Positions 37,380 through 46,622 of a DNA stretch of 64,000 nt are shown in pieces. Origin of the DNA: Paracoccus sp. (in: a-proteobacteria) (lineage in GTDB: Bacteria > Pseudomonadota > Alphaproteobacteria > Rhodobacterales > Rhodobacteraceae); NCBI RefSeq assembly GCF_030538755.1, contig NZ_JAUNTJ010000005.1:113614-177613 (forward strand), written 5' to 3'. The notes under the pieces were generated by a model. It saw only the letters and a list, made by a program, of their open reading frames with translations. It made no database searches and was not told the DNA's origin. The position numbers and the translations under genes are program-made. Numbering within the stretch: the stretch's first letter is position 1; each line of letters starts with the position of its first letter.

Positions 37380-37532
37380 ATGCCAACCAAACGCGATGAA
37401 CGGCGGCGGGTCGCCCTTGAAAAGCAGATCGACGAAAATCTGCGCCGCACCTATGAACAGGATGTGCAGCAGCAGGTTCCCGACAAACTGCTTCAGCTTC
37501 TTCAGCAATTGCGGGAACAGGATCAGGCATGA
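37380..37532 (+). CDS. nepR: NepR anti-sigma factor
   Basis: A 50-aa protein with the NepR core: 'LEKQIDENLRRTYEQDVQQQ', then 'VPDKLLQLLQQLREQ', two short helices that clamp EcfG or PhyR. It overlaps ecfG by 4 nt, so the antagonist and sigma factor are made together. No strong ribosome site is visible before ATG 37380. Confidence 0.92.
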   Translation: MPTKRDERRRVALEKQIDENLRRTYEQDVQQQVPDKLLQLLQQLREQDQA

Positions 37533-38119
37533 CCGGAACGACCCGACGGCCGGATCAGGCCGCGAACGCCGCCGACCCGCGTGATGAGCTGGTGGAACAT
37601 CTGCCCGCGCTGCGCGCCTTTGCGCTGTCGCTGACCCGCGAAGGGGCCGCGGCTGACGATCTGGTGCAGGACACCATCGTCAAGGCGTGGACGAATATGG
37701 ATAAATTCCAGCCCGGCACCAATCTGCGCGCGTGGCTGTTTACCATTCTGCGCAACAATTTCTATTCCGCCCGCCGTAAAACCCGTCGCGAGGTGTCTGA
37801 CAGCGACGGCATTCACGCCGCCCGTCAGGCCACCCGCCCGGAACATGATGGCCGTCTGGCCATGCGCGACTTCCGTGGCGCTTTTGACCAGCTTCCCGAC
37901 GAACAGCGCGAGGCGTTGATCCTTGTCGGGGCCTCGGGCTTTTCCTATGAAGAAGCCGCTGGTATGACCGGCGTGGCCGTCGGCACGGTGAAATCCCGCG
38001 CAAACCGGGGCCGCCGCCGCCTGGCCGAGCTGTTGCAGCTGGACGAGGGCGAGGAACTGGAAATGACCGACCGTGCGACCTTGGCGGTAATGGCCACGAA
38101 CCAGCCCGTCAGCCGCTGA
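37529..38119 (+). CDS. ecfG: General stress ECF sigma factor EcfG (sigma-15 group)
   Basis: A 196-aa ECF sigma factor. Region 2 is 'LRAFALSLTREGAAADDLVQ', 'DTIVKAWTNMDKFQPGTNLR', 'AWLFTILRNNFYSARRKTRR'; region 4 is 'LPDEQREALILVGASGFSYE', 'AAGMTGVAVGTVKSRANRGR'. It directs RNA polymerase to GGAAC/GTT promoters under stress. It is controlled by the neighbouring NepR and PhyR and probably by the kinase downstream. Confidence 0.95.
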   Translation: MTGTTRRPDQAANAADPRDELVEHLPALRAFALSLTREGAAADDLVQDTIVKAWTNMDKFQPGTNLRAWLFTILRNNFYSARRKTRREVSDSDGIHAARQATRPEHDGRLAMRDFRGAFDQLPDEQREALILVGASGFSYEEAAGMTGVAVGTVKSRANRGRRRLAELLQLDEGEELEMTDRATLAVMATNQPVSR

Positions 38120-38155
38120 CCGCAGGGCGCAACAAAAGACGGGGGACGGTCTGGC

Positions 38156-39946
38156 GTGTTAAGGGCGTTACGCGAAAGGCTGGAATTCACCAAGGGTCTG
38201 GGCTTTCGTCTGGCCACCCTGCTGACGGTGGCCATTCTGCCGCTGGGGCTGATTTCGCTGGTGCAGACCCTGCATCTGCTGCGCGAGGCTGAACGCAGCG
38301 CCGAAATCGCGCTGCTGGGCCGCACCGCTTCGGCGGCAGCGGGGGAACGCGCGCTGCTGCAAGGTGCGCTGGGGGCCGCCGATGCGCTGGGTCCGGCGGT
38401 GCTGGAAACCATCGCCAGCCCCGCCGCGTGCAGCGAGGTGATGCGCGGCTTTGTCGAACGCAGCGCGACGTTCATTTCTGCCGCCTATGTGCCACTGTCG
38501 GGGATGTCCGGCTGTGCTTCGTCGAATGCGACGGGGCCGATCGACTTTCGCGGATCAGAGGCTTACCAGCTTTTCCTGCAAAGTCCCGGCACCGTTGTCA
38601 CCTCGCTGGAACGTGGCGGCATTACCGGGCGTCCTGTCGTCGTGGTGGCGCAGCCGCTGTATAACGACCGCGAACTGATCGGCTATGTTGTCGTCGGCCT
38701 GTCCAAGGAATTGCTGTATTCCACCCATTCGCTGAATTTCGGCACCGAGGGTGCCCGCATTCTGACCTTTTCCGTCCGTGGCGATGTGCTGACGCTGGAT
38801 CGGCCCTTCGATCAGGACGTGTCGGGCATTCTGCCGCGTGGCATGGCGCTGACTGATCTGCTGGGCAATACCGACGCCACCTTCCGCGATGTCACCAGCA
38901 CCGGCGAAGAGCGTGCCTTTACCGTCGTCACCGTGGTGCCCGGTCTCGTTTACGCCCTTGGCAGCTGGAGCCCGCAGACCGCCGGTATTGCCGGGTTCAA
39001 GACAACGCGCCTGGCCGCCATCGCCATTCCGATTGCGCTGTGGGCGGTGTCGCTGCTGGTGTCCTATTTCGCCGTTTACCGGCTGGTTCTGCGCCATATC
39101 CGCGAATTGCGCGGGCAGATGCGCCGGTTTGCCATCGGCAACCGCGATGCCCCGCCGCCGGTGCTGCGCGACGCCCCGGCAGAAATCGCCGATGTCAGCC
39201 AGACCTTTCACAATATGGCCCGCATTCTGATCCGCGACGAAGAAGCGATGGAAGAGGCGGTGGCCGAAAAAACCGTCTTGTTGAAAGAGGTTCACCATCG
39301 GGTCAAGAACAACCTGCAATTGATCGCCTCGATCATCAACATGCAAAGCCGGATGATCGACCACGAAGATGCCAAGCGGGTTCTGCGATCCGTTCAGGAC
39401 CGGGTGGCGGCGCTGGCGACGATCTATCGCAATCTGTATCAGGCTGAACATCTGGATGCCGTGAACGCCGACCGGCTGATCGGTGACATCATCAACCAGA
39501 TGGTGAATATCTCGGTCGCGCCGGGCACCGCGCTGAAGGTGGAAACCGATTTTCAGCCGCTGACGCTGTTGCCCGATCAGGCGGTGCCCCTGTCGCTGCT
39601 GGCGACCGAGGCTGTGACCAATGCGCTGAAATATGCGGGCGTTCCCCCCGGCGCGGATGCGGCCACGGTGCGGGTAACGCTGTCGGTGCCGGAACCGGGC
39701 CGGGCGCTGTTTTCGGTTGAAAACACCATGGGCGATGCGATCATTGATGCCGAAAGCACTGGTCTTGGCAGTCAGTTGATCGAGGCATTTTCAGCCCAGC
39801 TTGACGGCGAGGCTGAAACCGGCATCGAAGGCCACCGCTATTTCCTGCGCCTGCTGTTCCGCGTCGATACCCAGAACACCCCCGAGGCGGGTGATCTGCG
39901 CAAGGTGGTGCTGACCTCGACCCCGCGCGAAGGATCGCGGCATTAA
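38156..39946 (+). CDS. Sensor histidine kinase (HisKA_2/HWE type) of the general stress locus
   Basis: A 596-aa membrane kinase. One helix at about 18-40 and another at about 283-305 flank a large periplasmic sensor domain; a HAMP-like region follows ('LRHIRELRGQMRRFAIGNRD'). The dimerisation helix has the phospho-acceptor in 'LLKEVHHRVKNNLQLIASII' (about residue 378), the HisKA_2 signature, then a HATPase with 'ATEAVTNALKYAG' and a divergent G-box 'STGLGSQLIEAFSAQL'. Such kinases phosphorylate PhyR. Start is GTG 38156 after GGGGGACGG. Confidence 0.88.
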   Translation: MLRALRERLEFTKGLGFRLATLLTVAILPLGLISLVQTLHLLREAERSAEIALLGRTASAAAGERALLQGALGAADALGPAVLETIASPAACSEVMRGFVERSATFISAAYVPLSGMSGCASSNATGPIDFRGSEAYQLFLQSPGTVVTSLERGGITGRPVVVVAQPLYNDRELIGYVVVGLSKELLYSTHSLNFGTEGARILTFSVRGDVLTLDRPFDQDVSGILPRGMALTDLLGNTDATFRDVTSTGEERAFTVVTVVPGLVYALGSWSPQTAGIAGFKTTRLAAIAIPIALWAVSLLVSYFAVYRLVLRHIRELRGQMRRFAIGNRDAPPPVLRDAPAEIADVSQTFHNMARILIRDEEAMEEAVAEKTVLLKEVHHRVKNNLQLIASIINMQSRMIDHEDAKRVLRSVQDRVAALATIYRNLYQAEHLDAVNADRLIGDIINQMVNISVAPGTALKVETDFQPLTLLPDQAVPLSLLATEAVTNALKYAGVPPGADAATVRVTLSVPEPGRALFSVENTMGDAIIDAESTGLGSQLIEAFSAQLDGEAETGIEGHRYFLRLLFRVDTQNTPEAGDLRKVVLTSTPREGSRH

Positions 39947-40081
39947 CCACGGCGGCTGCCGTCAGTTGCGGCGGCGCGGCCGGGCCTTGGCGATGCCGCT
40001 GCTGGCCCCGGATGTCAGATGGCAGAAAAAACACACCAAAGCCCGGCTTGATTGCGGCACGGGCGCAGCTATGTTTGCGGC

Positions 40082-40756
40082 ATGGATGCGACGCAGGCGA
40101 ACCCGACTTATGATCTTTCGACCGGACGGGGGCTGATCGCCTGCCCCCGCTGCGATGCGCTGCATATCGAAGAGGATCTGGATCAAGGCGAAACCGCCCG
40201 CTGCATCCGCTGCAACACGGTGCTGGCCCGGCCGCGCGCCGGGGCCTTTGTGCAGTTGATCGCGCTGTCGTTTACCTCGATCGTGCTGCTGATCGGGGCG
40301 GTGTTCTTTCCGTTTCTGGAAATCTCGCGCATGGGGATCGGCAATGCCACATCGCTGTTCGGGGTGGCACTGGCCTTTGCCGACGGGGTGTTGCTGCCGC
40401 TGGTGCTGGCAGTGCTGGCGATGATTATCGCCCTGCCGGTGTTCCGGTCGTTTCTGCTGCTATACACGCTGATGCCGCTGGCGCAGGGGCACCGGCCCCA
40501 TGCCCATGCCGCCGACGCCTTCCGCATGGCCGAGGCGCTGCGCCCGTGGTCGATGGCGGAAATCTTCGTGATCGGCACATCGGTCGCGCTGGTCAAGGTG
40601 GCGGGGCTGGCCAGCGTGCATCTTGGCCCGGCCTTCTGGGCGTTCTGCGGGCTGATCTTTGTCAATGTCGCTGCCCGCGCCTTCATGTGCCAGACCACCG
40701 TCTGGGATGCCATCGAACAGGGCAACGCCCTGCCTGCCCCCGGTGATCGCGGATGA
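40082..40756 (+). CDS. PqiA-like membrane protein (first half-module)
   Basis: A 224-aa paraquat-inducible protein A domain: zinc-ribbon cysteines 'LIACPRCDALH' and 'ARCIRCNTVLARP', then four membrane helices ('LIALSFTSIVLLIGAVFFPF', 'LPLVLAVLAMIIALPVF', 'MAEIFVIGTSVALVKVAGLA'). E. coli PqiA is a tandem of two such modules; here they are two genes. Start ATG 40082 precedes the ribbon; the frame upstream is unconserved. It overlaps the next gene by 4 nt. Confidence 0.9.
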   Translation: MDATQANPTYDLSTGRGLIACPRCDALHIEEDLDQGETARCIRCNTVLARPRAGAFVQLIALSFTSIVLLIGAVFFPFLEISRMGIGNATSLFGVALAFADGVLLPLVLAVLAMIIALPVFRSFLLLYTLMPLAQGHRPHAHAADAFRMAEALRPWSMAEIFVIGTSVALVKVAGLASVHLGPAFWAFCGLIFVNVAARAFMCQTTVWDAIEQGNALPAPGDRG

Positions 40757-41448
40757 GCGATAGCTTGCCCCATGACCATGACCACGATGGCGGCCCGGAT
40801 ATGGCCGATGCCGTCGCGCCGGTGATGACCGCGCGCCGCGCCGGGCTGATCGGGTGCCGCAGTTGCGGGCGCGTCTGGCCGATGGATCAGGATCAGTGCA
40901 GCCGCTGTCACGCCACGCTGGTGCGGCCCGACCGGCGCGGGCTGGCCGCCGTCTGGGCGTGGATGGCCGCCGGGATCATCTTTTACATCCCCGCCAACCT
41001 TTACCCGATGATGAGCACCCGCACCTTTGCCGGGCTGAAAGGCAGCGGCGAGGCGACGATCCTTGGCGGCGTGGTGCAACTGATCGAACATGGCAATTAC
41101 GACATTGCCATCATCGTCTTTGTTGCCTCGGTCATCGTGCCGATTGGCAAGTTCATCGCCATCGCCTGGCTGGCGCTGGTGGCGGGGCGCCCTGCCACCG
41201 TGCATGACGCGCATCTGCGGCTGAAGATTTACGAGGTGGTCGAATTTATCGGCCGCTGGTCGATGATCGACGTTTTCGTGGTGGCGATCCTGTCGGCGCT
41301 GGTGCAGCTTGGCTTTGTCGCCTCGATCCATCCCGGCCCGGCGGCGGTCTGTTTCGCGCTTTCTGTTGCGTTTACCATGCTTTCGGCGCAAAGCTTTGAT
41401 CCGCGACTGATCTGGCGTGGTTTGCCGCTGCGAACCCGCAGCACCTGA
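40753..41448 (+). CDS. PqiA-like membrane protein (second half-module)
   Basis: A 231-aa second PqiA module: ribbon cysteines 'IGCRSCGRVWP' and 'DQCSRCHATLVRPDRR', then 'GIIFYIPANLYPMMSTRTFA', 'VASVIVPIGKFIAIAWLALV' and 'IGRWSMIDVFVVAILSALVQ'. A His-rich stretch (HDHDHDGG) near the N-terminus may bind metal. With the previous gene it forms the inner-membrane part of a PqiABC lipid-transport system. Confidence 0.9.
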   Translation: MSDSLPHDHDHDGGPDMADAVAPVMTARRAGLIGCRSCGRVWPMDQDQCSRCHATLVRPDRRGLAAVWAWMAAGIIFYIPANLYPMMSTRTFAGLKGSGEATILGGVVQLIEHGNYDIAIIVFVASVIVPIGKFIAIAWLALVAGRPATVHDAHLRLKIYEVVEFIGRWSMIDVFVVAILSALVQLGFVASIHPGPAAVCFALSVAFTMLSAQSFDPRLIWRGLPLRTRST

Positions 41449-41472
41449 CACCGACAACCCGCGCGGACCTGC

Positions 41473-43533
41473 ATGACCGACACACCTCCCCCCCTGCAAC
41501 CTGCCAGCCCGGTTCGCCGCACTGCCCGTCGTGCGGCGCAGGCGGGGGTGAACATCATCTGGCTGGTGCCGATCCTTGCGCTGATCGTGACGCTGGCTAT
41601 CGGCTGGAACAGCTATATGGGCCGGGGCACGCTGATCCATGTGGCCTTTCGCGACGCCACCGGCATCAATCCGGGCGAAACCCCGCTGAAATTCCGTGAA
41701 ATCAACGTCGGCAAGGTCGAGGCGGTGCGCTTTACCGAAGACCTGTCATCCGTCATCGTCGATATTCGGGTGGACCGCGATCTGGCGCAATATATCGACG
41801 ATCAGGCCGAATTCTGGATCGTGCGCCCGCAGGTGACGGCGCGGGGGATCACCCGGCTGGATACGGTGCTGACCGGGGCCTTTATCGAAGGTTATTGGGA
41901 TGCCGATGTCACCGAACCCCGCAGCGATTTCATCGGGATGGACCGCGCACCGCTGACGCGCGACGACGCCAAGGGCACATGGGTGATCGTGCAGACCGAC
42001 GATGCCGAGGGCCTGTCCGAAGGCGCGCCGGTCATGTATCGCGGCCTGCCCGTGGGGCGGATGGAAAACCTGCGCATCTCGCCCGATGGCGAGGGCGTGC
42101 AGGCCGATGTCTTTGTCGAGGCGCCCCATGATCGGCGGCTGACCACGGCCAGCGTGTTCTGGGACAGCGGCGGCGTATCGGTCAGCCTTGGCACGCAAGG
42201 GGTGTCGGTGGGGGTCAACTCGCTGGCGTCGCTGTTGCAGGGGGGCATCCAGTTCGGCACTTTCGTCAGCGGCGGCAGGCCGGTCGAACGCGGCCATGTC
42301 TTTGCGCTGAACGCTGATGAGGACGCGGCGCGCAGCAATATCTTTGCCGGTGACGAATCCGGCCAGCCCCGGTTCACGCTGCTGCTGGAACAGGGCGTGC
42401 GCGGGCTGGAGCGCGGGGCCGATGTGCAGTTTCAGGGCCTCAGCGTCGGGCGTGTGACCGATCTGTCGGTCCGGGTCAGGACCGATCAGCCCGGTCAGGC
42501 GCGCGAGGTGTTCCAGCAGGTCACGGTCGCGCTGTCGCCTGCCCGTCTGGGTCTGGCCCCCGATGCGACCGGCGATCAGGTGACGGCGTTCATCGCATCC
42601 GCCGTGGAACAGGGCCTGCGCGCCCGCCCGGCCAGTGCCGGCTTTCTTGGCGCCTCGCTGATGATCGAACTGTTCCAACTGCCCGAACCCCCGCAGCAGC
42701 CTCTGGCCCTGGATATGGCGGGCGATCCTTACCCGATCATCCCCTCGGTTTCCGGCGATCTGTCGGATTTCAGCGATACGGCGCAGGGGATGTTGTCGCG
42801 CATCGGCAATCTGCCCATCGAAGAGGTGCTGAAATCCGCCACTGACATGATGAACAGCATCACTCATCTGGCCAGCAGTCCCGATACGCGCGCCATCCCC
42901 GAAACCCTGCGCCGCACGCTGGATGACGCGCAAAGCACCTCCTCTGACATCCGCGACATGGTGCAGGATTTCAAAGGCAGCGGCGCGGTGGACAATCTGA
43001 ACACCCTGCTGTCCGAGGCATCCGCTGCGGCGCAATCGCTGCGCGAGGCGGCGGCGAACGCGCCTGACATGATCGAAAAGATGGACCGTGCGGCGGCCAG
43101 GATCGAGGAATTCAACTTTGCCGAAATCAGCGCGCAGGCCGAGGGTATCTTGCAGGATCTGCGCGTGATGCTGGGGTCCGAGGATGCCGAACAACTGCCG
43201 CGCCATCTGTCGGATACCTTGCAGGCGGCGTCCGGGCTGCTGAACGATCTGCGCGATGGCAATGCCGCAGGCAGCCTGAATGCCGCGCTTGGGTCGGCCC
43301 GTGTCGCGGCGGACGAAGTGGCGGTGGCCGTGCGCGACCTGCCGCAGCTTGTCCAGCGCCTGCAACAGACCGCCGGACGGGCCGAGGCGGTGATCGCCGC
43401 CTATGGCGACCGCTCGTCCTTCAATACCGAAGCGGTGACGATGCTGCGCGAACTGCGCCGGGCGACGGCGGCGTTCGGTTCGCTGGCGCGCACCATTGAA
43501 CGCAACCCCCGCGCCTTTATTCTGGGACGATGA
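41473..43533 (+). CDS. pqiB: PqiB-like MCE-domain protein
   Basis: A 686-aa protein with one N-terminal membrane anchor ('IWLVPILALIVTLAIGWNSY') and three MCE/MlaD repeats: 'GETPLKFREINVGKVEAVRF', then 'GAPVMYRGLPVGRMENLRIS', then 'GADVQFQGLSVGRVTDLSVR'. A long helical C-terminus (about 440-680) would form the needle channel spanning the periplasm, as in E. coli PqiB. It carries lipids between membranes. It sits between the PqiA pair and the lipoprotein PqiC. Confidence 0.93.
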   Translation: MTDTPPPLQPASPVRRTARRAAQAGVNIIWLVPILALIVTLAIGWNSYMGRGTLIHVAFRDATGINPGETPLKFREINVGKVEAVRFTEDLSSVIVDIRVDRDLAQYIDDQAEFWIVRPQVTARGITRLDTVLTGAFIEGYWDADVTEPRSDFIGMDRAPLTRDDAKGTWVIVQTDDAEGLSEGAPVMYRGLPVGRMENLRISPDGEGVQADVFVEAPHDRRLTTASVFWDSGGVSVSLGTQGVSVGVNSLASLLQGGIQFGTFVSGGRPVERGHVFALNADEDAARSNIFAGDESGQPRFTLLLEQGVRGLERGADVQFQGLSVGRVTDLSVRVRTDQPGQAREVFQQVTVALSPARLGLAPDATGDQVTAFIASAVEQGLRARPASAGFLGASLMIELFQLPEPPQQPLALDMAGDPYPIIPSVSGDLSDFSDTAQGMLSRIGNLPIEEVLKSATDMMNSITHLASSPDTRAIPETLRRTLDDAQSTSSDIRDMVQDFKGSGAVDNLNTLLSEASAAAQSLREAAANAPDMIEKMDRAAARIEEFNFAEISAQAEGILQDLRVMLGSEDAEQLPRHLSDTLQAASGLLNDLRDGNAAGSLNAALGSARVAADEVAVAVRDLPQLVQRLQQTAGRAEAVIAAYGDRSSFNTEAVTMLRELRRATAAFGSLARTIERNPRAFILGR

Positions 43534-43537
43534 CCGC

Positions 43538-44176
43538 ATGATCCGAACCGCCCTTGCCCCGCTGGTCGCGCTGCTGATGCTGCTGGCTGCCTGTTCCGAC
43601 CCGGAAAAGACCGCGCGCTATCTGGTCGATCCGCCTACGGCTGCGCGCGAACTGCCCAACAGGCTGGGTGCCGCCGAATTGCGCGATGTTTCCCTGCCCG
43701 AATATGCGGCGCATGATGAAATCGCGTGGCAGACGCCCGATGGCGCGGTGCGGTCGAATCCGCGCAATATCTGGGCCGACAATCCGCAGCGCGCCTTTAC
43801 GCTGGTGCTGGCGCGGTCGATTTCTGAACTGTCCGGTGCCACCGTCATCGCCGAGCCGTGGCCCCTGATGACCACGCCCGACCGCAAGATCGACGTGCGC
43901 GTGGAACGGGCACTGGCGCAGGCAAACGGCACCTATCGTCTGGCGGGCAGCTATTACGTTTCGGATGAAACCGGCGCGGCGGGCGGCAATCACGCGCGCA
44001 GCTTTGATATTGTGGTGCCCTTGTCAGGGTCGGGGCCGGGGGCGGTTTCGCTGGCGCAATCGGCGGCAATCACGCAACTGGCCCGGCAGATCGCCACGCT
44101 GGGCGGGCCGGGCAGCAGCTTTGTCACCCGCCGCCCCGCGGCCACCGATCCGTTCGACCTGCCGCCGTTGCTGTAA
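43538..44176 (+). CDS. pqiC: PqiC-like outer-membrane lipoprotein (ABC-type transport auxiliary)
   Basis: A 212-aa lipoprotein with lipobox LLAAC at residues 15-19. The body matches PqiC: 'YLVDPPTAARELPNRLGAAE', 'ISLPEYAxxD'-like 'VSLPEYAAHDEIAWQTPDG', 'NIWADNPQRAFTLVLARS'. It caps the PqiB needle at the outer membrane. ATG 43538 starts 5 bp after the pqiB stop. Last gene of the operon. Confidence 0.88.
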   Translation: MIRTALAPLVALLMLLAACSDPEKTARYLVDPPTAARELPNRLGAAELRDVSLPEYAAHDEIAWQTPDGAVRSNPRNIWADNPQRAFTLVLARSISELSGATVIAEPWPLMTTPDRKIDVRVERALAQANGTYRLAGSYYVSDETGAAGGNHARSFDIVVPLSGSGPGAVSLAQSAAITQLARQIATLGGPGSSFVTRRPAATDPFDLPPLL

Positions 44177-44242
44177 CGGAAACGGGCGACCTGCTGGCCG
44201 CCCGCCCCTGTCCTGTGGGTGAAATGGTTGAGGAGGCACTGA

Positions 44243-44680
44243 TTACGCGGAATAACCCATAGGACGATTTTTACCGGGCCGCCGCTTTGCGCCCCGGCCA
44301 GAGGCAGCCAGATTCATCCGGTTAATGACCGGCCTGACAAATCTGGCGAACATATCCGGGTCGGGGTTAAAGGCCCCCGGCCGACCGACACCGCCGCAAT
44401 CTTCACAATCTGGAATCGTGCCCCAACAATTTGGGCAGGCCCCCAGCGCACAAGCCAACATTTCAGCGTGATCGGTCAGCACGGTATTTTCCCGCATAAC
44501 CCTGCGGTAATCGTTCAGATCCGGGCGGTCGGCGGCGACACATGCCCCCGTCTGTCCGGTATATGCCACCCGTGGTTGCCCCGCTGCGCGCGTCGCCGTA
44601 TCGCTGACGATCCCCCCAGGAGCCGCGCACAACGCCCTGAGGGCGGCAATGACAACATTATCCTCTCTCCGATCCGTCAT
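44243..44680 (-). CDS. Hypothetical protein with a Cys-rich zinc-binding motif
   Basis: A 145-aa protein I cannot assign. Its clear feature is CPNC-x6-CEDCGG, a CxxC...CxxCxG pattern like half a DnaJ zinc finger, followed by 'PDMFARFVRPVINRMNLAAS' and a basic tail ('KRRPGKNRP'). It has no signal peptide or membrane helix. Start at ATG 44680 follows a G-rich stretch; the frame reaches 45091 only by running antisense over the protease gene, so that part is rejected. It is on the same strand as the haloperoxidase-protease operon, 200 bp downstream, with its own repeat-containing promoter region. Confidence 0.6.
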   Translation of the reverse strand: MTDRREDNVVIAALRALCAAPGGIVSDTATRAAGQPRVAYTGQTGACVAADRPDLNDYRRVMRENTVLTDHAEMLACALGACPNCWGTIPDCEDCGGVGRPGAFNPDPDMFARFVRPVINRMNLAASGRGAKRRPGKNRPMGYSA

Positions 44681-44769
44681 GGCATCCGACCCCCCTGATG
44701 TCTGTGACGGTATGGGCCTTGGCGATTTGGCCGCGTTCCGTCTTTTGCCATGAATGCTGTTGTGAACGG

Positions 44770-44812
44770 TGGGCGTGAATGCAGCGTGAAAAAACCGGCC
44801 GCTGGGCGTGAA
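44770..44812. repeat. Tandem direct repeats upstream of the Cys-rich gene
   Basis: TGGGCGTGAA occurs at 44770-44779 and 44803-44812, exactly 33 bp (about three helical turns) apart, each followed within a few bases by ATGCAG or TGCAG. A partial copy AGCGTGAA lies between at 44783-44790. Position 90-130 bp upstream of ATG 44680 fits an operator. Confidence 0.6.
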
Positions 44813-44825
44813 AAATGCAGGGGAA

Positions 44826-44840
44826 GCGAAAAAATTTCGC
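44826..44840 (-). terminator. Weak hairpin downstream of the S8 protease gene
   Basis: GCGAAA-AAA-TTTCGC forms a short palindrome 43 bp past the leftward protease stop. It is AT-rich at the centre and may be a weak terminator. Confidence 0.35.
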
Positions 44841-44882
44841 GCAGATGGTGTCATACGACTGTTATGTCTGCGCGATCCTGCG

Positions 44883-46622
44883 TCAGTATTCGGGAAATTT
44901 CGGTCGGTATGGCAGCACCGGCACCGTGGCAGGCGGGAATTTCGATGCAGCATATGCAATAACAACATCCCGAGTCGCAGGCCGCAAGCCGGCTGCCATC
45001 TGCCCCGCCAGCCATTGCGCAAGCTGTGGCGCGGCCAGCGAAGTGCCTGATGTGATGCGCAGCGATCCGCTGTCGCGCCCGGCAACCGCAATGCCCGACA
45101 CCGCGCCGCTGCGGTCTGCCACGGCCTGAATGTCGCCGTTGCGCCCGCGCCTCAGCAGCCCGCTGTAGATCGAGCCGGTCCCTGCCCCGCCATGCAGTTG
45201 CGCCGCCCCTGCCCGCAGTATTTCCGTGCCGCCCGCATAGGCGTTCAGCGTCTGCCGCCGCCGCACTCGTGACCGGCCGCGCGGCGGATCGTCGGGCAGC
45301 ATCCGGCCCGTGTCGTCAAAAATCTGGTAATGCGGGCAGATCAGCGTGCTTTGCCGTGCCTCGCGCGGATAGCCGGGCACGGCTTCGTCGCGCTGCACGC
45401 TGATCTCGTAAATGCCGTTGCGGGCCTGCGGGTCGATGCGGATTTGCCAGTCGCCCGGCGGTGCCCAGGGGGCGCCGGGCCTGTCGGGGCTGGTCGGCAT
45501 GGCGATCAGAATGATCCCCTCGCGCCAGATGCGGCCATCGCCGCTGCGCTGCACCATGTAATAGGCGCGGGCGATTTCAGCCCCGGTGCTGTCGCGCAGC
45601 AGGCTGATCTGACCATCGGCGGTAAAGCTGGTCGGCACGGGCGGCTGGCCCGGCGCGGCCAGATGCAGCACAAAGGGGCGCGTCGGAGGTGCGGGCAGGC
45701 GCGGCCCCCAAATCTCTACGGCGCTGTCGGTGTGATCGCCCGGTTGCAGCCGCCATGTCAGTCCCTGCCCGCGCCGCAGCCGCCCGCACAGCATCGCCTG
45801 CCGGTGATTGCCCATCGGCAGCACGAAGCGGATCGGTCCCAGATCGTGCGGCCCAGAGTGTGACAGCGCATCCATGAACCGCTCCAGCAGGCTAGAACCG
45901 TCACGCGGCCCGGCAGTCAGGCCATAGCTGATATTGATGACCAGCGGCATCCGCACCGTGCCCGGTGCCAGCCCGCGCCGTTCCTCGGTCTGGCGGCAAA
46001 GCTGGCGCGCGCGCAGCACCACGAACAGGATCGCCGCCAGAATATAAGGCGGGGCGGAAACGCCCATGCTGTCCTCGGTCAGTTTCGAGGGCAGGCTGAC
46101 GCCGATCACCGGATGATCGCGACCCGCCGGGTCATCGGGGGCGAAACCGGCGGCCAGCATCGCCACCGCCGCGCCATGCCCGCCCGTATAACCGGCCGAG
46201 GGCCGCAGCCCGCGCCCGTAATCCAGCACTCCGGCGGTGCGATACAGCGAATCTTCGTCCGGCAGGGTGCCGTCGCGCAGACGGGCCAGCAGCGCGTCGA
46301 TCCCCTGCCCGCGCCATTCGCGGCCAAAGGGCAGCCCGCCGCCGGGGCCGGGCCGGGCATCCTGCGCCCAGATCGCGGCAACCCGGCTGTGATCGCCCGC
46401 CCGCAGCATCTGATGCGCAAAGGGAATGGCGTCGTCGATCACCGCGATGATCGCCGCGCGGGTCGGATCATCGGGCAGAGCCGCATCGCTCAGAAAATCG
46501 CCCGATCTGGCGGTGCCCCAGCTTTCATTCCCCGGATCATCGCTTGACGCATCGGCGGGCAACAGGCCGCCCGGATCGGCCAGAAAGGCGGAAAAGGCCG
46601 AAACGATGGCCTGCGCAATCAC
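44883..46622 (-). CDS. Subtilisin-like S8 serine protease (cytoplasmic type)
   Basis: A 579-aa subtilase. Catalytic Asp63 lies in 'AAIIAVIDDAIPFAHQML', His149 in 'GYTGGHGAAVAMLAAGF', oxyanion Asn in 'RFVLPMGNH', and Ser528 in 'SGTSLAAPQLAQWLAGQM'. Between Asn and Ser is an extra 200-residue beta-rich insert. There is no signal peptide and no I9 propeptide: the catalytic Asp comes early. That points to an intracellular enzyme processing specific partners. It starts with GTG 46622, overlapping the stop of the 87-aa gene, in an operon with the PAP2-like enzyme. A second S8 protease is divergent to it. Confidence 0.85.
   Translation of the reverse strand: MIAQAIVSAFSAFLADPGGLLPADASSDDPGNESWGTARSGDFLSDAALPDDPTRAAIIAVIDDAIPFAHQMLRAGDHSRVAAIWAQDARPGPGGGLPFGREWRGQGIDALLARLRDGTLPDEDSLYRTAGVLDYGRGLRPSAGYTGGHGAAVAMLAAGFAPDDPAGRDHPVIGVSLPSKLTEDSMGVSAPPYILAAILFVVLRARQLCRQTEERRGLAPGTVRMPLVINISYGLTAGPRDGSSLLERFMDALSHSGPHDLGPIRFVLPMGNHRQAMLCGRLRRGQGLTWRLQPGDHTDSAVEIWGPRLPAPPTRPFVLHLAAPGQPPVPTSFTADGQISLLRDSTGAEIARAYYMVQRSGDGRIWREGIILIAMPTSPDRPGAPWAPPGDWQIRIDPQARNGIYEISVQRDEAVPGYPREARQSTLICPHYQIFDDTGRMLPDDPPRGRSRVRRRQTLNAYAGGTEILRAGAAQLHGGAGTGSIYSGLLRRGRNGDIQAVADRSGAVSGIAVAGRDSGSLRITSGTSLAAPQLAQWLAGQMAAGLRPATRDVVIAYAASKFPPATVPVLPYRPKFPEY

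Noticed and set aside
41746-43539. A 597-codon open frame antisense to pqiB
   Set aside because: Composition is shadow-like (His/Arg/Gln-rich), with no motif; the + strand MCE repeats are clear.
44681-45091. Upstream extension of the Cys-rich gene
   Set aside because: It runs through the repeat-bearing promoter region and antisense to the protease end; composition is non-protein-like.
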